Source of the DNA: JAAXHB01 sp965214945
GTDB lineage: Bacteria > Actinomycetota > Acidimicrobiia > Acidimicrobiales > Aldehydirespiratoraceae
Length of the DNA stretch: 64,000 nt
Direction of reading: 5' to 3'
Assembly (NCBI GenBank): GCA_965214945.1
Contig: OZ244029.1
Coordinates: forward strand, 2,480,001 to 2,544,000
Shown one piece after another: positions 10,274-18,268 of this stretch. Under the pieces are notes generated by a model. It was not told the origin of the DNA, ran no database searches, and saw only the letters and a program-made list of their open reading frames with translations. The position numbers and the translations under genes are program-made. Within the stretch, counting starts at the first letter, position 1. Each line of letters starts with the position of its first letter.

Positions 10274-10279
10274 TAGTGT
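10274..10279 (+). promoter_or_regulatory. Candidate -10 box of potD
   Basis: TAGTGT lies 42 nt before the potD ATG, inside the 151-nt potC-potD gap. The same hexamer occurs before the binding-lipoprotein gene at 34332. A GGGAGG Shine-Dalgarno is found 11 nt before the ATG, so potD appears to be a leadered gene that can be transcribed separately and more strongly than potABC. Confidence 0.45.
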
Positions 10280-10321
10280 ACGCTGGGTGAACTGTTCGCA
10301 CAGTGGGAGGGACATTCAGTC

Positions 10322-11431
10322 ATGAAGCTTCACCGGACATCCGTGCAGGCGGTCGCGGCGGTCGCCGTGTTCGTACTGCTAGCCGCGGCCTGCAGCGACG
10401 ACGAGGCCACGCCAGAAACCGCTGATTGCGAACCCGGCCAGACCGACGGTGAACTCAACTTCTACACGTGGTCGGAATACATCGACCCTGAACTGCTCGA
10501 CGCGTTCGCAGCCGAGCACGGCGTGTCGTTCACGATGGACAACTACGACTCCAACGAGGCGATGCAGCCGATCATCTCCGCTGGCGGGTCCGGATACGAC
10601 GTGATCGTCCCGTCGGACTACATGGTGGGGATCCTGATAGCAGGCGAGGACATCCAGCCTCTCAACTTCGACGCCATCCCCAATGCCACCAATGTCTCCG
10701 ACGACTTCAAGAACCTCGTCTACGACCCCGACGGCGCCTACACGCTGCCCTACCAGTGGGGAACCACCGGCCTGGGCGTGGACACCCAGGTCGTGGGGAC
10801 GGACTTCCCGCGGTCGTGGGGACTTGTGTTCGATCCCGATCTGGCGGACGCCTACTCGGGGCAGATCTCGCTGCTGAATGATCCCCGTGAGACGCTCGGA
10901 GCGGCGCTGAAGTACCTGGGCTATTCGCTCAACACCACCGACCCCGACGAGCTGTCGCAGGCGCGAGACCTGGTGATCTCCACCCGCGACAGGCTGGCAG
11001 CGTTCGACACCGACCAGGCCGATGAGCTGCTGACCACCGGCGAGACCGTCATCGGCCACGGCTACTCGGGCGATTTCTTCACGCAGTTCCTCGAGACCGA
11101 CGACCCGTCACGCTACGTCTACTTCGTGCCTGAGGAGGGCGGCACCCGGTGGATCGACAACATGGCGATCCCATTCGACGCCGACAGCCCGTGCACTGCG
11201 CACGCGTTCATCAACTTCATCATGGACGGCTCTAACGGCGCGGCCCTGTCGAACTTCAACTACTACTCAACCCCGAACGCGGCAGCAATCGACGGGTTGG
11301 ACGAGGAATTGCGGGACTTCGTGAACGACCCGGCGGTGATCCCCGGCGGCGTCGATTCGCTGGAGAGCATCGTCGACACCGGCGACTTCGAGATCGAGTT
11401 CACCGACGCCTTCACCGAAGCCGTCGGCTGA
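10322..11431 (+). CDS. potD: Polyamine-type ABC transporter substrate-binding lipoprotein
   Basis: Captures substrate outside the membrane and delivers it to PotBC. The 369-residue product has an N-terminal signal ending in the lipobox LAAAC (Cys24), then a PotD/PotF fold with NFYTWSEYIDPELLDAF near residue 47, GYDVIVPSDYMVG, and the domain-2 motif LPYQWGTTGLGVD. Late motifs include RWIDNMAIPFDADSP. Together with potABC this completes an importer. Substrate choice (spermidine, putrescine or another amine) cannot be read from sequence alone. Confidence 0.92.
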   Translation: MKLHRTSVQAVAAVAVFVLLAAACSDDEATPETADCEPGQTDGELNFYTWSEYIDPELLDAFAAEHGVSFTMDNYDSNEAMQPIISAGGSGYDVIVPSDYMVGILIAGEDIQPLNFDAIPNATNVSDDFKNLVYDPDGAYTLPYQWGTTGLGVDTQVVGTDFPRSWGLVFDPDLADAYSGQISLLNDPRETLGAALKYLGYSLNTTDPDELSQARDLVISTRDRLAAFDTDQADELLTTGETVIGHGYSGDFFTQFLETDDPSRYVYFVPEEGGTRWIDNMAIPFDADSPCTAHAFINFIMDGSNGAALSNFNYYSTPNAAAIDGLDEELRDFVNDPAVIPGGVDSLESIVDTGDFEIEFTDAFTEAVG

Positions 11432-11462
11432 CGCGACGACAGGACAGCTCAGCTAGTACAGC

Positions 11463-12842
11463 TCAGCGGAGCAGTTCGTAGGCGGCTCGACCCAGCCGCG
11501 ACTCGCGCCCGGAGGCTGACTCCACCCGGTCAGCTCGGCTCATCACCGCGCGGGTGCCGCGGATGCCCAGCCAGCGCAGCGGCTCGAACTCCCAGCGGCG
11601 AGACTCGATCCCGACCCACGCCAGGTCGACCAGCTCGGAGTCGGTGCCGGTCACCAGATCGGCGAGAGTGCGCCCCGCGAGGTTGGACGGCGCAACGCCC
11701 TCGCCTACGTAGCCGCCTGCGGTGCCTACACCGCTGCGGCGGTCGAAGCGAACTGACGGCAGCCAGTTTCGGGGCGCGGCCAGCACGCCGCCCCAGCGGT
11801 GCGTGATGTTCGTTCCGGCGAGCGCGGGGAAGAGGTTGACCAATGTCCCGGCTATCCGCTCGTGGGTCGGCGCATGACGCTCAACTGCCGGGGCGATACG
11901 CGAGCCGAACAGGTACGGCACGCCGCGGCCGCCGAAGGCGATGCGGTCATCGGCGGTGCGCTGACCGTAGATCACTACGTAGCGGTCGTCTGAGAAAGTC
12001 GGACGCGCGTCAAGGCCTATCTCGGCCAGCACGGCGTCTTCGAGCGGTGCTGTAGCAACCATGAGCGAGTACAGCGGCACGAGGCTGCGACGACGCCCGG
12101 GCAGGTCGCGGGTGTAGGCCTCGGTGGCGACGATCACCGCCTCGGCGGCGATGACGCCGCGGTCGGTGCGAACCCCGGTGCTGGGATCGATCCCGGTGAC
12201 CGCAGTTTGCTCGACGATGCGCACGCCGCGGCGCTCGACAGCCTCCGCGAGTCCGCGCACCAAACGCGCCGGGTCGAGCGCGGCGCACGGCGCGTAGAAC
12301 AGACCGCTGTGCAGTCCTGTTGGACGCGCGTGCTCGCGCACTTCGTCGGCGTCGAGTGCGCGGATCACTTCTTCGCCGAAGCCGAGCGAGCGGTACTCGG
12401 CGAGTTCGGCTCGCTGGCGGTCGGCTTGAGGCCTGTTGCGGGCGAAGCGGACCCAGCCTCCTTTGGCGAAGCCGCAGTCGATCCCCTCAGCGGACACCAC
12501 CCGCGCGACTTCATCAACCGCCGCGTGCACATAGCGCATCAGGCGCACCGCCGAGTCGAGCGAACGCCTGCGGGCGTACGCTTCGACGCCGCTCGCCAGC
12601 TCGCCGACGCACCATCCTCCGTTGCGCGCCGAGGCACCGAACCCGCAGATGTCACGCTCGATCACTGTGATCGACAGCGACGGATCGCGTTCGGCCAGAT
12701 AGTAGGCAGTCCAGAGGCCGGTGAATCCGCCGCCGACGATAGCCAAATCGGTTTGGCAGTCACCGTCGAGCGCCGCTCTGGGACTCAGATCGCCAGGAAA
12801 CTCCGACAGCCACAGCGACAGGCTCGAGTATTCGGTAGGCAC
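11463..12842 (-). CDS. FAD-dependent amine oxidase, gamma-glutamylputrescine oxidase-like
   Basis: DAO-superfamily flavoprotein resembling PuuB, which oxidises gamma-glutamylputrescine in putrescine breakdown. The 459-residue product has the dinucleotide motif DLAIVGGGFTGLWTAYYLAE at residues 32-51, then IERDICGFGASARNGGWC, the signature of this oxidase group. C-terminal HRWGGVLAAPRNWLPSV and GGYVGEGVAPSNLAGR close the FAD site. The GTG start at 12842 is 7 nt from a TAAACT box, so the transcript should be leaderless. It converges with potD, which fits a job in using imported polyamines; the exact substrate is inferred. Confidence 0.82.
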   Translation of the reverse strand: MPTEYSSLSLWLSEFPGDLSPRAALDGDCQTDLAIVGGGFTGLWTAYYLAERDPSLSITVIERDICGFGASARNGGWCVGELASGVEAYARRRSLDSAVRLMRYVHAAVDEVARVVSAEGIDCGFAKGGWVRFARNRPQADRQRAELAEYRSLGFGEEVIRALDADEVREHARPTGLHSGLFYAPCAALDPARLVRGLAEAVERRGVRIVEQTAVTGIDPSTGVRTDRGVIAAEAVIVATEAYTRDLPGRRRSLVPLYSLMVATAPLEDAVLAEIGLDARPTFSDDRYVVIYGQRTADDRIAFGGRGVPYLFGSRIAPAVERHAPTHERIAGTLVNLFPALAGTNITHRWGGVLAAPRNWLPSVRFDRRSGVGTAGGYVGEGVAPSNLAGRTLADLVTGTDSELVDLAWVGIESRRWEFEPLRWLGIRGTRAVMSRADRVESASGRESRLGRAAYELLR

Positions 12843-12849
12843 CCACAGA

Positions 12850-12859
12850 AGTTTAGACT
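12850..12859. promoter_or_regulatory. Overlapping back-to-back -10 boxes (bidirectional leaderless promoter)
   Basis: Minus strand TAAACT (12855-12850) is exactly 7 nt from the GTG of the oxidase gene at 12842. Plus strand TAGACT (12854-12859) is exactly 7 nt from the GTG of the acetyltransferase gene at 12867. Only 24 nt separate the two start codons, so both transcripts should begin at or next to the start codon. Confidence 0.7.
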
Positions 12860-12866
12860 TCCGGCT

Positions 12867-13499
12867 GTGAGCGCCGAACTGCGCTATTGCAACATCGAGG
12901 CGTGCTGGGCCCGCAAGCTGGAGTCGCTGGAACTGAGGGCGTTCCCCAATGTGAGCCCCGCCGACCTGTACGACGCGGCGGAGCTGGCGGAATTAGCCGA
13001 GGTGTTTCCGGAGGGCAACTTCGCCGTGCTCGACGACGACGAGCCGATTGCGATGGGCCTTGGAGTGCGCGTCCACTTCGACTTCGCAAAGCCCCAGCAC
13101 ACGCTGAAAGAGCTGCTGAGCCTCGGTGGGCGCGCCGGCCACTCGCCCGACGGCGAGTGGTACTACGGCACCGACATCTCCGTGGACCCGCGGTATCGGC
13201 GGAGAGGGATCGGCTCACGCCTGTACGAGATGCGAAAGCAGGTGTGCATCAACCTGGGGCTAAGCGGCATCGTCGCCGGCGGGGTGATCCCCGGCTACGC
13301 CGACTACAAGTCGGCGATGACCGCGCATGACTATGTAGGCAGGGTCGCCGCTGGCGAGATTTACGATCCGACGCTCACGTTTCAGCTCCACAACGGCTTC
13401 GAAGTGCGCGGCGTGCTGAAGGACTACATGGACGACCCGACCGTGGACAGCTGGGCGTCTTTGATCGTGTGGTCTAACCCGGAGACGACCGACGCCTGA
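12867..13499 (+). CDS. GNAT family N-acetyltransferase
   Basis: Acetyl-CoA dependent acetyltransferase; acceptor unknown, with polyamine or an amino metabolite likely from context. The 210-residue product from GTG 12867 has GEWYYGTDISVDPRYRRRGI followed by GSRLYE at about residues 93-119, where RRRGIG is the acetyl-CoA pyrophosphate loop. The C-terminal LHNGFEVRGVLKDYMDDP resembles the usual last strand. The frame stays open upstream inside the divergent oxidase gene, but the 7-nt spacing to TAGACT fixes this start. It converges with rho, 29 nt away. Confidence 0.8.
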   Translation: MSAELRYCNIEACWARKLESLELRAFPNVSPADLYDAAELAELAEVFPEGNFAVLDDDEPIAMGLGVRVHFDFAKPQHTLKELLSLGGRAGHSPDGEWYYGTDISVDPRYRRRGIGSRLYEMRKQVCINLGLSGIVAGGVIPGYADYKSAMTAHDYVGRVAAGEIYDPTLTFQLHNGFEVRGVLKDYMDDPTVDSWASLIVWSNPETTDA

Positions 13500-13528
13500 G
13501 ACCGTCTCAGCTCAGCGGGCCTGCATTC

Positions 13529-15124
13529 TCAGCTCAGCAGATCTGCGTTGGACTCCACAGCGCGCAGGCGGGCCAGAGCTGTCTCCAAGGCCGTGACCAC
13601 GGCGGTCGGGCCGTCGCCCGCGGCCTCGGCAAAGCCGCGCCGCAGGTCGTGAAGGGCCCGCAGCGTGTCGGTATCGACGAAGCGGTGCTCGTCGCGTGAG
13701 AACGACGCGAGCACGTCCACGGACGGGACCAGGCCGCGCTCCGCGGCCCAGCGGTCGAGGTGGATCTCCGTGTTGGCCGTTCCAGTGAACTCCTCTCGCA
13801 CCACCTGATCAACAGAGCGGTACCTGGTCTTGTCGGTGACTAGCGAGGCGATCATCGTGATCGAGCCGGCTTGCGAGAGATTGCGACCCGCGCCGAACAG
13901 CTTCTTGGGCATGTGAACTGCGCCGCTTTCGACGTTGCCGCTGTAGGCCTTGCCGGCGTTCGACAGGGCTGTGTTGTAGGCGCGTGCCAGCGAGGTGAGG
14001 CTGTCCACCGCCAGCGCCACGTCGCGACCCGACTCGGCCAGGCGCTTGGCGCGTTCTACGGTCATCTCAGCGGTCTGGACGTGCTCTTCCGCGGGCTGGT
14101 CGAAGGAGGTGGCCGCAACCTCGCCGCTGCGGAGGCTGCCGCGGACTGCGCTGATGTCCTCAGGCCGCTGGTCGATGAACAGCCCCATCACAGAGATGTC
14201 GGGCTCGTTCGCCTCGATCGCTGTGAGCACTGCGGCCAGCAGCCGTGATACGCCGGAGCCGCGCGGCGCGTACACCAGCACACGCTGCCCGAGGCCGACG
14301 GGTGCCACCAGATCGATCAGCCTGGCTGTGACTTCGCGGGGAGCGCCGTCGGCGGCGCGGTGTTCCAGCTTGATCTGGCGGGATGCGTGAACCGCGCTGA
14401 GCTGCTCGAACAGCGGGCGATCCGACAGCTCCGCCGGGGCGCCGTTTATCGAGTCCAACGTCAGCAAAGCCGGATTCTTCTCAGCCCGGTTGGCGGGCCT
14501 AGACGTGCCGCACAGATGATCACCACGGCGCAGCCCGAACTGGCGGATCGTCTTCACCGGCACATACGCGTCATTGCGGTTGGGCAGGTAGCCGTCCACC
14601 CGTAGGAATCCGTAGCCCTCAGCCCGAAGGTCTAGCTGGCCGGTCACGTCCACCGAGTCGCCCTTCCAGCCTTCGTCGCGATCACGGTCACGGTCACGGG
14701 TGCGTCGACGGCGGCGGTGGTTGCCCTTGTCAGCTCCGGCGGCGGGCGTGTTCTCTGTGCCCGCGGCTGCGGCGCTCTTGTTGGCAGAGCCCTTCGCCGG
14801 CGCCTTGGAAGCGGCTGTCCGGCCGGCGCCTTTGGACTTGGGGCCTGAACTCCCAGTACCGGAGGTCCGAGACGTAGCGGCACCCCTTTGGGCGGTCGGG
14901 GCGTGCCGAGAACGGGGCGCCCCGTTGCCCTTGGAGGGTGTGCGCTTGCTCGGCAGCTTGCCGTCCTGGGCTGGCGGACTGGAAGTCAGGTCGATTATCA
15001 GCTTCATGAGCTCGTCTTTGCGGGCTCGCGTCGACGGTTGACCGCCCAGCGCTCTGGCGATCTGCATCAGTTCGCCGCGGTCTTTGCGCTGAAGTGTCGA
15101 CCGTCGCATCTCGGTCGTTTCCAC
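13529..15124 (-). CDS. rho: Transcription termination factor Rho with altered ATPase site
   Basis: Rho is a hexameric RNA-dependent ATPase that terminates transcription. The 531-residue product has a Rho_N helical domain (1-48), a basic, probably disordered insert (50-155) as in other actinobacteria, an RNA-binding cold-shock domain with EGYGFLR (169-175), and the RecA-like core. The Walker A position reads APRGSGVS (286-293): the essential Lys is Val292. The catalytic Glu (DERPEE in E. coli) is Gln319 in FIDQRPED. Walker B Asp374, arginine-finger equivalent Arg458 (HLDR) and a Q-loop-like GKAYSGNVES remain. GTG 15124 has a GGGGAAG Shine-Dalgarno. Reading frame and synteny are intact, so the changes look inherited, not a broken gene. 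Confidence 0.9.
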   Translation of the reverse strand: METTEMRRSTLQRKDRGELMQIARALGGQPSTRARKDELMKLIIDLTSSPPAQDGKLPSKRTPSKGNGAPRSRHAPTAQRGAATSRTSGTGSSGPKSKGAGRTAASKAPAKGSANKSAAAAGTENTPAAGADKGNHRRRRRTRDRDRDRDEGWKGDSVDVTGQLDLRAEGYGFLRVDGYLPNRNDAYVPVKTIRQFGLRRGDHLCGTSRPANRAEKNPALLTLDSINGAPAELSDRPLFEQLSAVHASRQIKLEHRAADGAPREVTARLIDLVAPVGLGQRVLVYAPRGSGVSRLLAAVLTAIEANEPDISVMGLFIDQRPEDISAVRGSLRSGEVAATSFDQPAEEHVQTAEMTVERAKRLAESGRDVALAVDSLTSLARAYNTALSNAGKAYSGNVESGAVHMPKKLFGAGRNLSQAGSITMIASLVTDKTRYRSVDQVVREEFTGTANTEIHLDRWAAERGLVPSVDVLASFSRDEHRFVDTDTLRALHDLRRGFAEAAGDGPTAVVTALETALARLRAVESNADLLS

Positions 15125-15257
15125 GGAACTTCCCCGGGTTGTCGGACACAGCGGCCAGACCCGGCGCGGCAGCGCTCACAAGCCTGAGACAAACCACCGT
15201 CACCTTAGCGGAGGCCGCTGAAGAACTCTGCGGCACCTGTTGGCGGGTGGCGCCGTA

Positions 15258-15287
15258 AGGATACCTCACCAGCTCGTCGCTTGGCAA
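15258..15287 (-). promoter_or_regulatory. Candidate rho promoter
   Basis: Minus strand TTGCCA (15287-15282) and TATCCT (15263-15258) are separated by 18 nt, a normal -35/-10 arrangement. Transcription would start near 15251, giving a leader of about 127 nt before the GTG. This contrasts with the leaderless genes nearby and leaves room for leader-based control of rho, as known in E. coli. Confidence 0.5.
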
Positions 15288-15313
15288 CTCCGGCGTGATG
15301 GACACCAACGCCG

Positions 15314-16720
15314 CTAGACGCGTCGCACCGACCGGACGAACGACTCGACGGCCGCCAGGTCATTGGGAAGGTGCGCGCACCTCTCGGGCAGATCCCGCAC
15401 AGCGGCCAGAGCCTCGGGCATGTCCGGCGCTCGGCCGGTGGCTGCCGTCACCGCTTCGGGAAACTTCGCGGGGTGCGCTGTGGCCAGCGTCACCACCAGC
15501 TCGCCGGGGCGGCGCTGCCGGCGGGACACCCCCACACCGACCGCGGTGTGGGGATCGATGAACATCCCGGCCTCGGCGTGCACGTCGGCCATCACAGCCA
15601 GCGTGGCCTGATCGTCGAGCCGGTCCCCGCGGAACCCAGCGCGCAGCGCGGTGTGGAGTTCGGGGCTCAGACCAGCCCGGCCTGTGGCCCGGAAGTCCCC
15701 CACCAGCCGTTCCGTGGCCGGGCCGTCTCCGCCAAGCAACTCGAACAGCAGCCTCTCCAGGTTGGATGAGATCTGGATGTCCATGCTAGGCGACAGCGTC
15801 GGCACCACCTCGCGGGCTGAGAGTTCGCCGCTGGCGAGGAACCGGCTGAGGATGTCGTTGCTGTTGGACGCGATGATCAGACGCTCTACGTCGAGTCCCA
15901 TCCGGCGGGCGTAGTGTCCGGCGAGCACGTTGCCGAAGTTGCCGGTGGGAACGCAGAAGGTGACGGGCCGGTCGCCGCCGAGCTGCCGGTGGGCCCACAC
16001 GTAGTACACGACCTGGGCCACCACCCTTGCCCAATTGATGGAGTTCACCGCGGCTAACCGAGACTCCGAGCGGAAGGCCTCGTCCGCGAACATCGCCTTG
16101 ACGAGGTCTTGGCAGTCGTCGAAAGTGCCCTCGATGTCCGCTGCGTGGACGTTGGGCGCGGTGAGGGTGGTCATCTGGCGGCGCTGTATCTCGCTGGTTC
16201 GCCCGGCGGGGTGCAGCATCACGATGTCGATACGGTCGAGTCCGGCGACAGCCTCCATAGCCGCGGAGCCGGTGTCACCGGAGGTGGCGCCGACGATGGT
16301 GATCCGTTCGTCGCGGCGCTCCAACTCGAAGTCGAAGAGCCGGGCCACCAACTGCAAAGCGATGTCCTTGAAGGCGAACGTAGGCCCGTGGAACAGCTCG
16401 AGCAGCCAGTGGCTCTCGTCGAGCCGCACCAGCGGGCACACATCCGGGTGGGCGAAGCCGGCGTACGCGTCGGCGGTCAGCGTCCTCAGCAGATCGTAGG
16501 AGATCGCATCACCTGTGTATAGGGAGATCACCCGCGCTGCCAGCTCCGCATAACCGCCGTCGGACTGGCCGCCGGCTGCGGAGCGCGTCTCGGGTAGCGG
16601 AGGCACGACGGTGGGTACGTACAAGCCACCGTCGGTGGCGAGACCGGCGAGCAGCACCTCGTCGAAGGGCAGGTCGCCCGCGCCCGCAGCGGCGCGGGTG
16701 CTCACGTAGCGGACCGTCAC
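15314..16720 (-). CDS. thrC: Threonine synthase
   Basis: PLP enzyme that converts O-phosphohomoserine to threonine. The 468-residue product from GTG 16720 starts VTVRYVSTRAAAG, the usual N-terminus of the long E. coli/yeast-type enzyme. The PLP lysine is Lys118 in HGPTFAFKDIALQL. Further motifs are GATSGDTGSAAMEA and CVPTGNFGNVLAGHYARRMG. The start overlaps the hom stop by 4 nt (GTGA). The homoserine kinase gene thrB, which usually follows in actinobacteria, is missing here, so it must be elsewhere or replaced. Confidence 0.95.
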   Translation of the reverse strand: MTVRYVSTRAAAGAGDLPFDEVLLAGLATDGGLYVPTVVPPLPETRSAAGGQSDGGYAELAARVISLYTGDAISYDLLRTLTADAYAGFAHPDVCPLVRLDESHWLLELFHGPTFAFKDIALQLVARLFDFELERRDERITIVGATSGDTGSAAMEAVAGLDRIDIVMLHPAGRTSEIQRRQMTTLTAPNVHAADIEGTFDDCQDLVKAMFADEAFRSESRLAAVNSINWARVVAQVVYYVWAHRQLGGDRPVTFCVPTGNFGNVLAGHYARRMGLDVERLIIASNSNDILSRFLASGELSAREVVPTLSPSMDIQISSNLERLLFELLGGDGPATERLVGDFRATGRAGLSPELHTALRAGFRGDRLDDQATLAVMADVHAEAGMFIDPHTAVGVGVSRRQRRPGELVVTLATAHPAKFPEAVTAATGRAPDMPEALAAVRDLPERCAHLPNDLAAVESFVRSVRRV

Positions 16721-18051
16721 GGGCGAGCCGGGTCGTCGTCGATCACGCGGATTACAGCGCCGAGCTTGTGGACAGGTTCCAAGCCGCGCAGGTCTCGTAA
16801 AGTAGCTTGCACGTCGCGCTCGCGGCACACGTGCGTGATGAACACCAGGCGGGCGTCGTCGCCGATGCCGTGCTGCTCCATGGAGCGGATCGACACCTCA
16901 TGCCGCCCGAACACGTCAGCCACTGCGGCCAACACGCCCGGCCTGTCGGCCACCTCCAGCCCGATGCAGTAAGCGGATCGGAGATCGTCGATTGAACGGA
17001 TGCGGGCTCGCACCAGCCGCCCGATCCTGCCCGGGCCCCCGGTTGTGAGGTTCACGGCCGCATCGATCAGGTCGCCAAGCACTGCGCCGGCTGTGGGCCT
17101 GCCGCCGGCGCCGCGGCCGTAGAACATCAGCTCGCCTACCGCGTCGCCCTCCACGAACACGGCGTTGAAGCTGTCTCGCACTGAGGCCAGCGGATGATTG
17201 GCCGGAACCATGGCAGGGTGAACCCTCACCGACACCTCCGGCGCCCGCTCGCAGCCTGCCTGCTCAGCCGCCGAATGGTCGGAACCGGCCCGCTCTGCCA
17301 CGGCGATGGCTTTCACCGCGTAGCCCAGTCGAGCAGCCATTTCGATGTCATGGCGCGTCACCTGCGAGATGCCTTCGTGGTAGACGTCGCCAGCCACCAC
17401 TACTGCGCCGAACGCGACCGTGGCGATGATCGCAGCTTTGGCACCCGCGTCGAGCCCCTCGACGTCGGCGGTGGGGTCCCGCTCCGCGTAGCCCAGGCTT
17501 TGAGCCTCGCTGAGCGCGTCGGCGTAGCCGGCGCCGTGCTCAGACATCTGGGTGAGGATGTAGTTGGTGGTGCCGTTGACGATGCCCATCACACGGCGCA
17601 GCGGCTCGCCCGCCAGCGATTCTCGCAGTGGCCGGATCAGCGGGATGGCTCCCGCCACAGCCGCCTCGAACAGCAGGTCCACGCTGGCTTCGTCGGCAGC
17701 AGCGAACAGCTCGGCACCGTAGTTAGCGAGCAGCTCCTTGTTGGCGGTGATCACCGGTTTGCCCTCTGCGATCGCGCCTCTCAGCAGCGTCCGCGCTGGC
17801 TCAATCCCGCCGATCACCTCCACGATCACGTCGATCTCGGGGTCGGCCACAACTGCAGCGGCGTCGGCGACAAGAATCTGCGGGTCTATGTCGAGGCCCC
17901 TGTCCTTGGCCGTGGAGCGCACTGCGATACGGGCAATCTGCAAGTCGATGCCGGTGCGGGCCGCGATCTGCCGGCGCTGTTCGCTGAGCAACGTCACCAG
18001 AGCCGATCCCACATGGCCGCAGCCCAGAAGTCCGATCCGGAGCCGGTTCAC
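16717..18051 (-). CDS. hom: Homoserine dehydrogenase
   Basis: NAD(P)-dependent step from aspartate semialdehyde to homoserine, feeding threonine and methionine. The 444-residue product opens with the nucleotide motif LRIGLLGCGHVGSALVTLL, has GIVNGTTNYIL near residue 157 and ERDPTADVEGLDAGAKAAI, which carries the catalytic Asp and Lys. A C-terminal ACT domain (about 350-430, RPGVLAAVADVFGRHEVSIR) points to feedback control by threonine. GTG 18051 lies 6 nt from a TAGCGT box, so the hom-thrC transcript is probably leaderless. Confidence 0.96.
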   Translation of the reverse strand: MNRLRIGLLGCGHVGSALVTLLSEQRRQIAARTGIDLQIARIAVRSTAKDRGLDIDPQILVADAAAVVADPEIDVIVEVIGGIEPARTLLRGAIAEGKPVITANKELLANYGAELFAAADEASVDLLFEAAVAGAIPLIRPLRESLAGEPLRRVMGIVNGTTNYILTQMSEHGAGYADALSEAQSLGYAERDPTADVEGLDAGAKAAIIATVAFGAVVVAGDVYHEGISQVTRHDIEMAARLGYAVKAIAVAERAGSDHSAAEQAGCERAPEVSVRVHPAMVPANHPLASVRDSFNAVFVEGDAVGELMFYGRGAGGRPTAGAVLGDLIDAAVNLTTGGPGRIGRLVRARIRSIDDLRSAYCIGLEVADRPGVLAAVADVFGRHEVSIRSMEQHGIGDDARLVFITHVCRERDVQATLRDLRGLEPVHKLGAVIRVIDDDPARP

Positions 18052-18057
18052 GGCGCC

Positions 18058-18063
18058 ACGCTA
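18058..18063 (-). promoter_or_regulatory. -10 box of leaderless hom
   Basis: TAGCGT on the minus strand, 6 nt before the GTG of hom at 18051, with no Shine-Dalgarno. Confidence 0.55.
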
Positions 18064-18255
18064 CAGCTGCCCCCGCGCAGAACTCCCGGGCGCGCCCGCC
18101 GTCACGGTCTTGATCACGACTCGCAGTCCTGAACACGACAGTTTCGCCTTGGCGTCCGGCCTGGAACTCGTGAAAGCTGAGCACAACTGACAGGCGTGAG
18201 GGCACAGCTTTCTGTTCCGTGTGGGTTCAGAGATTTATCCTTACATTTCAAGCAA

Positions 18256-18261
18256 TATCAT
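18256..18261 (+). promoter_or_regulatory. -10 box of leaderless kinase-like gene
   Basis: TATCAT in an AT-rich patch, exactly 7 nt before ATG 18269; no Shine-Dalgarno precedes that ATG. Confidence 0.6.
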
Positions 18262-18268
18262 TGATCCT

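Noticed and set aside
12207..12866. Upstream extension of the acetyltransferase frame
   Set aside because: It is antisense to the FAD oxidase gene; the -10 box and GTG 12867 give a normal GNAT length.
14221..14300. Sequencing error as the cause of the altered Rho Walker A motif
   Set aside because: Two independent catalytic positions are changed by in-frame codons (GTA and CAG) with no frame disturbance.
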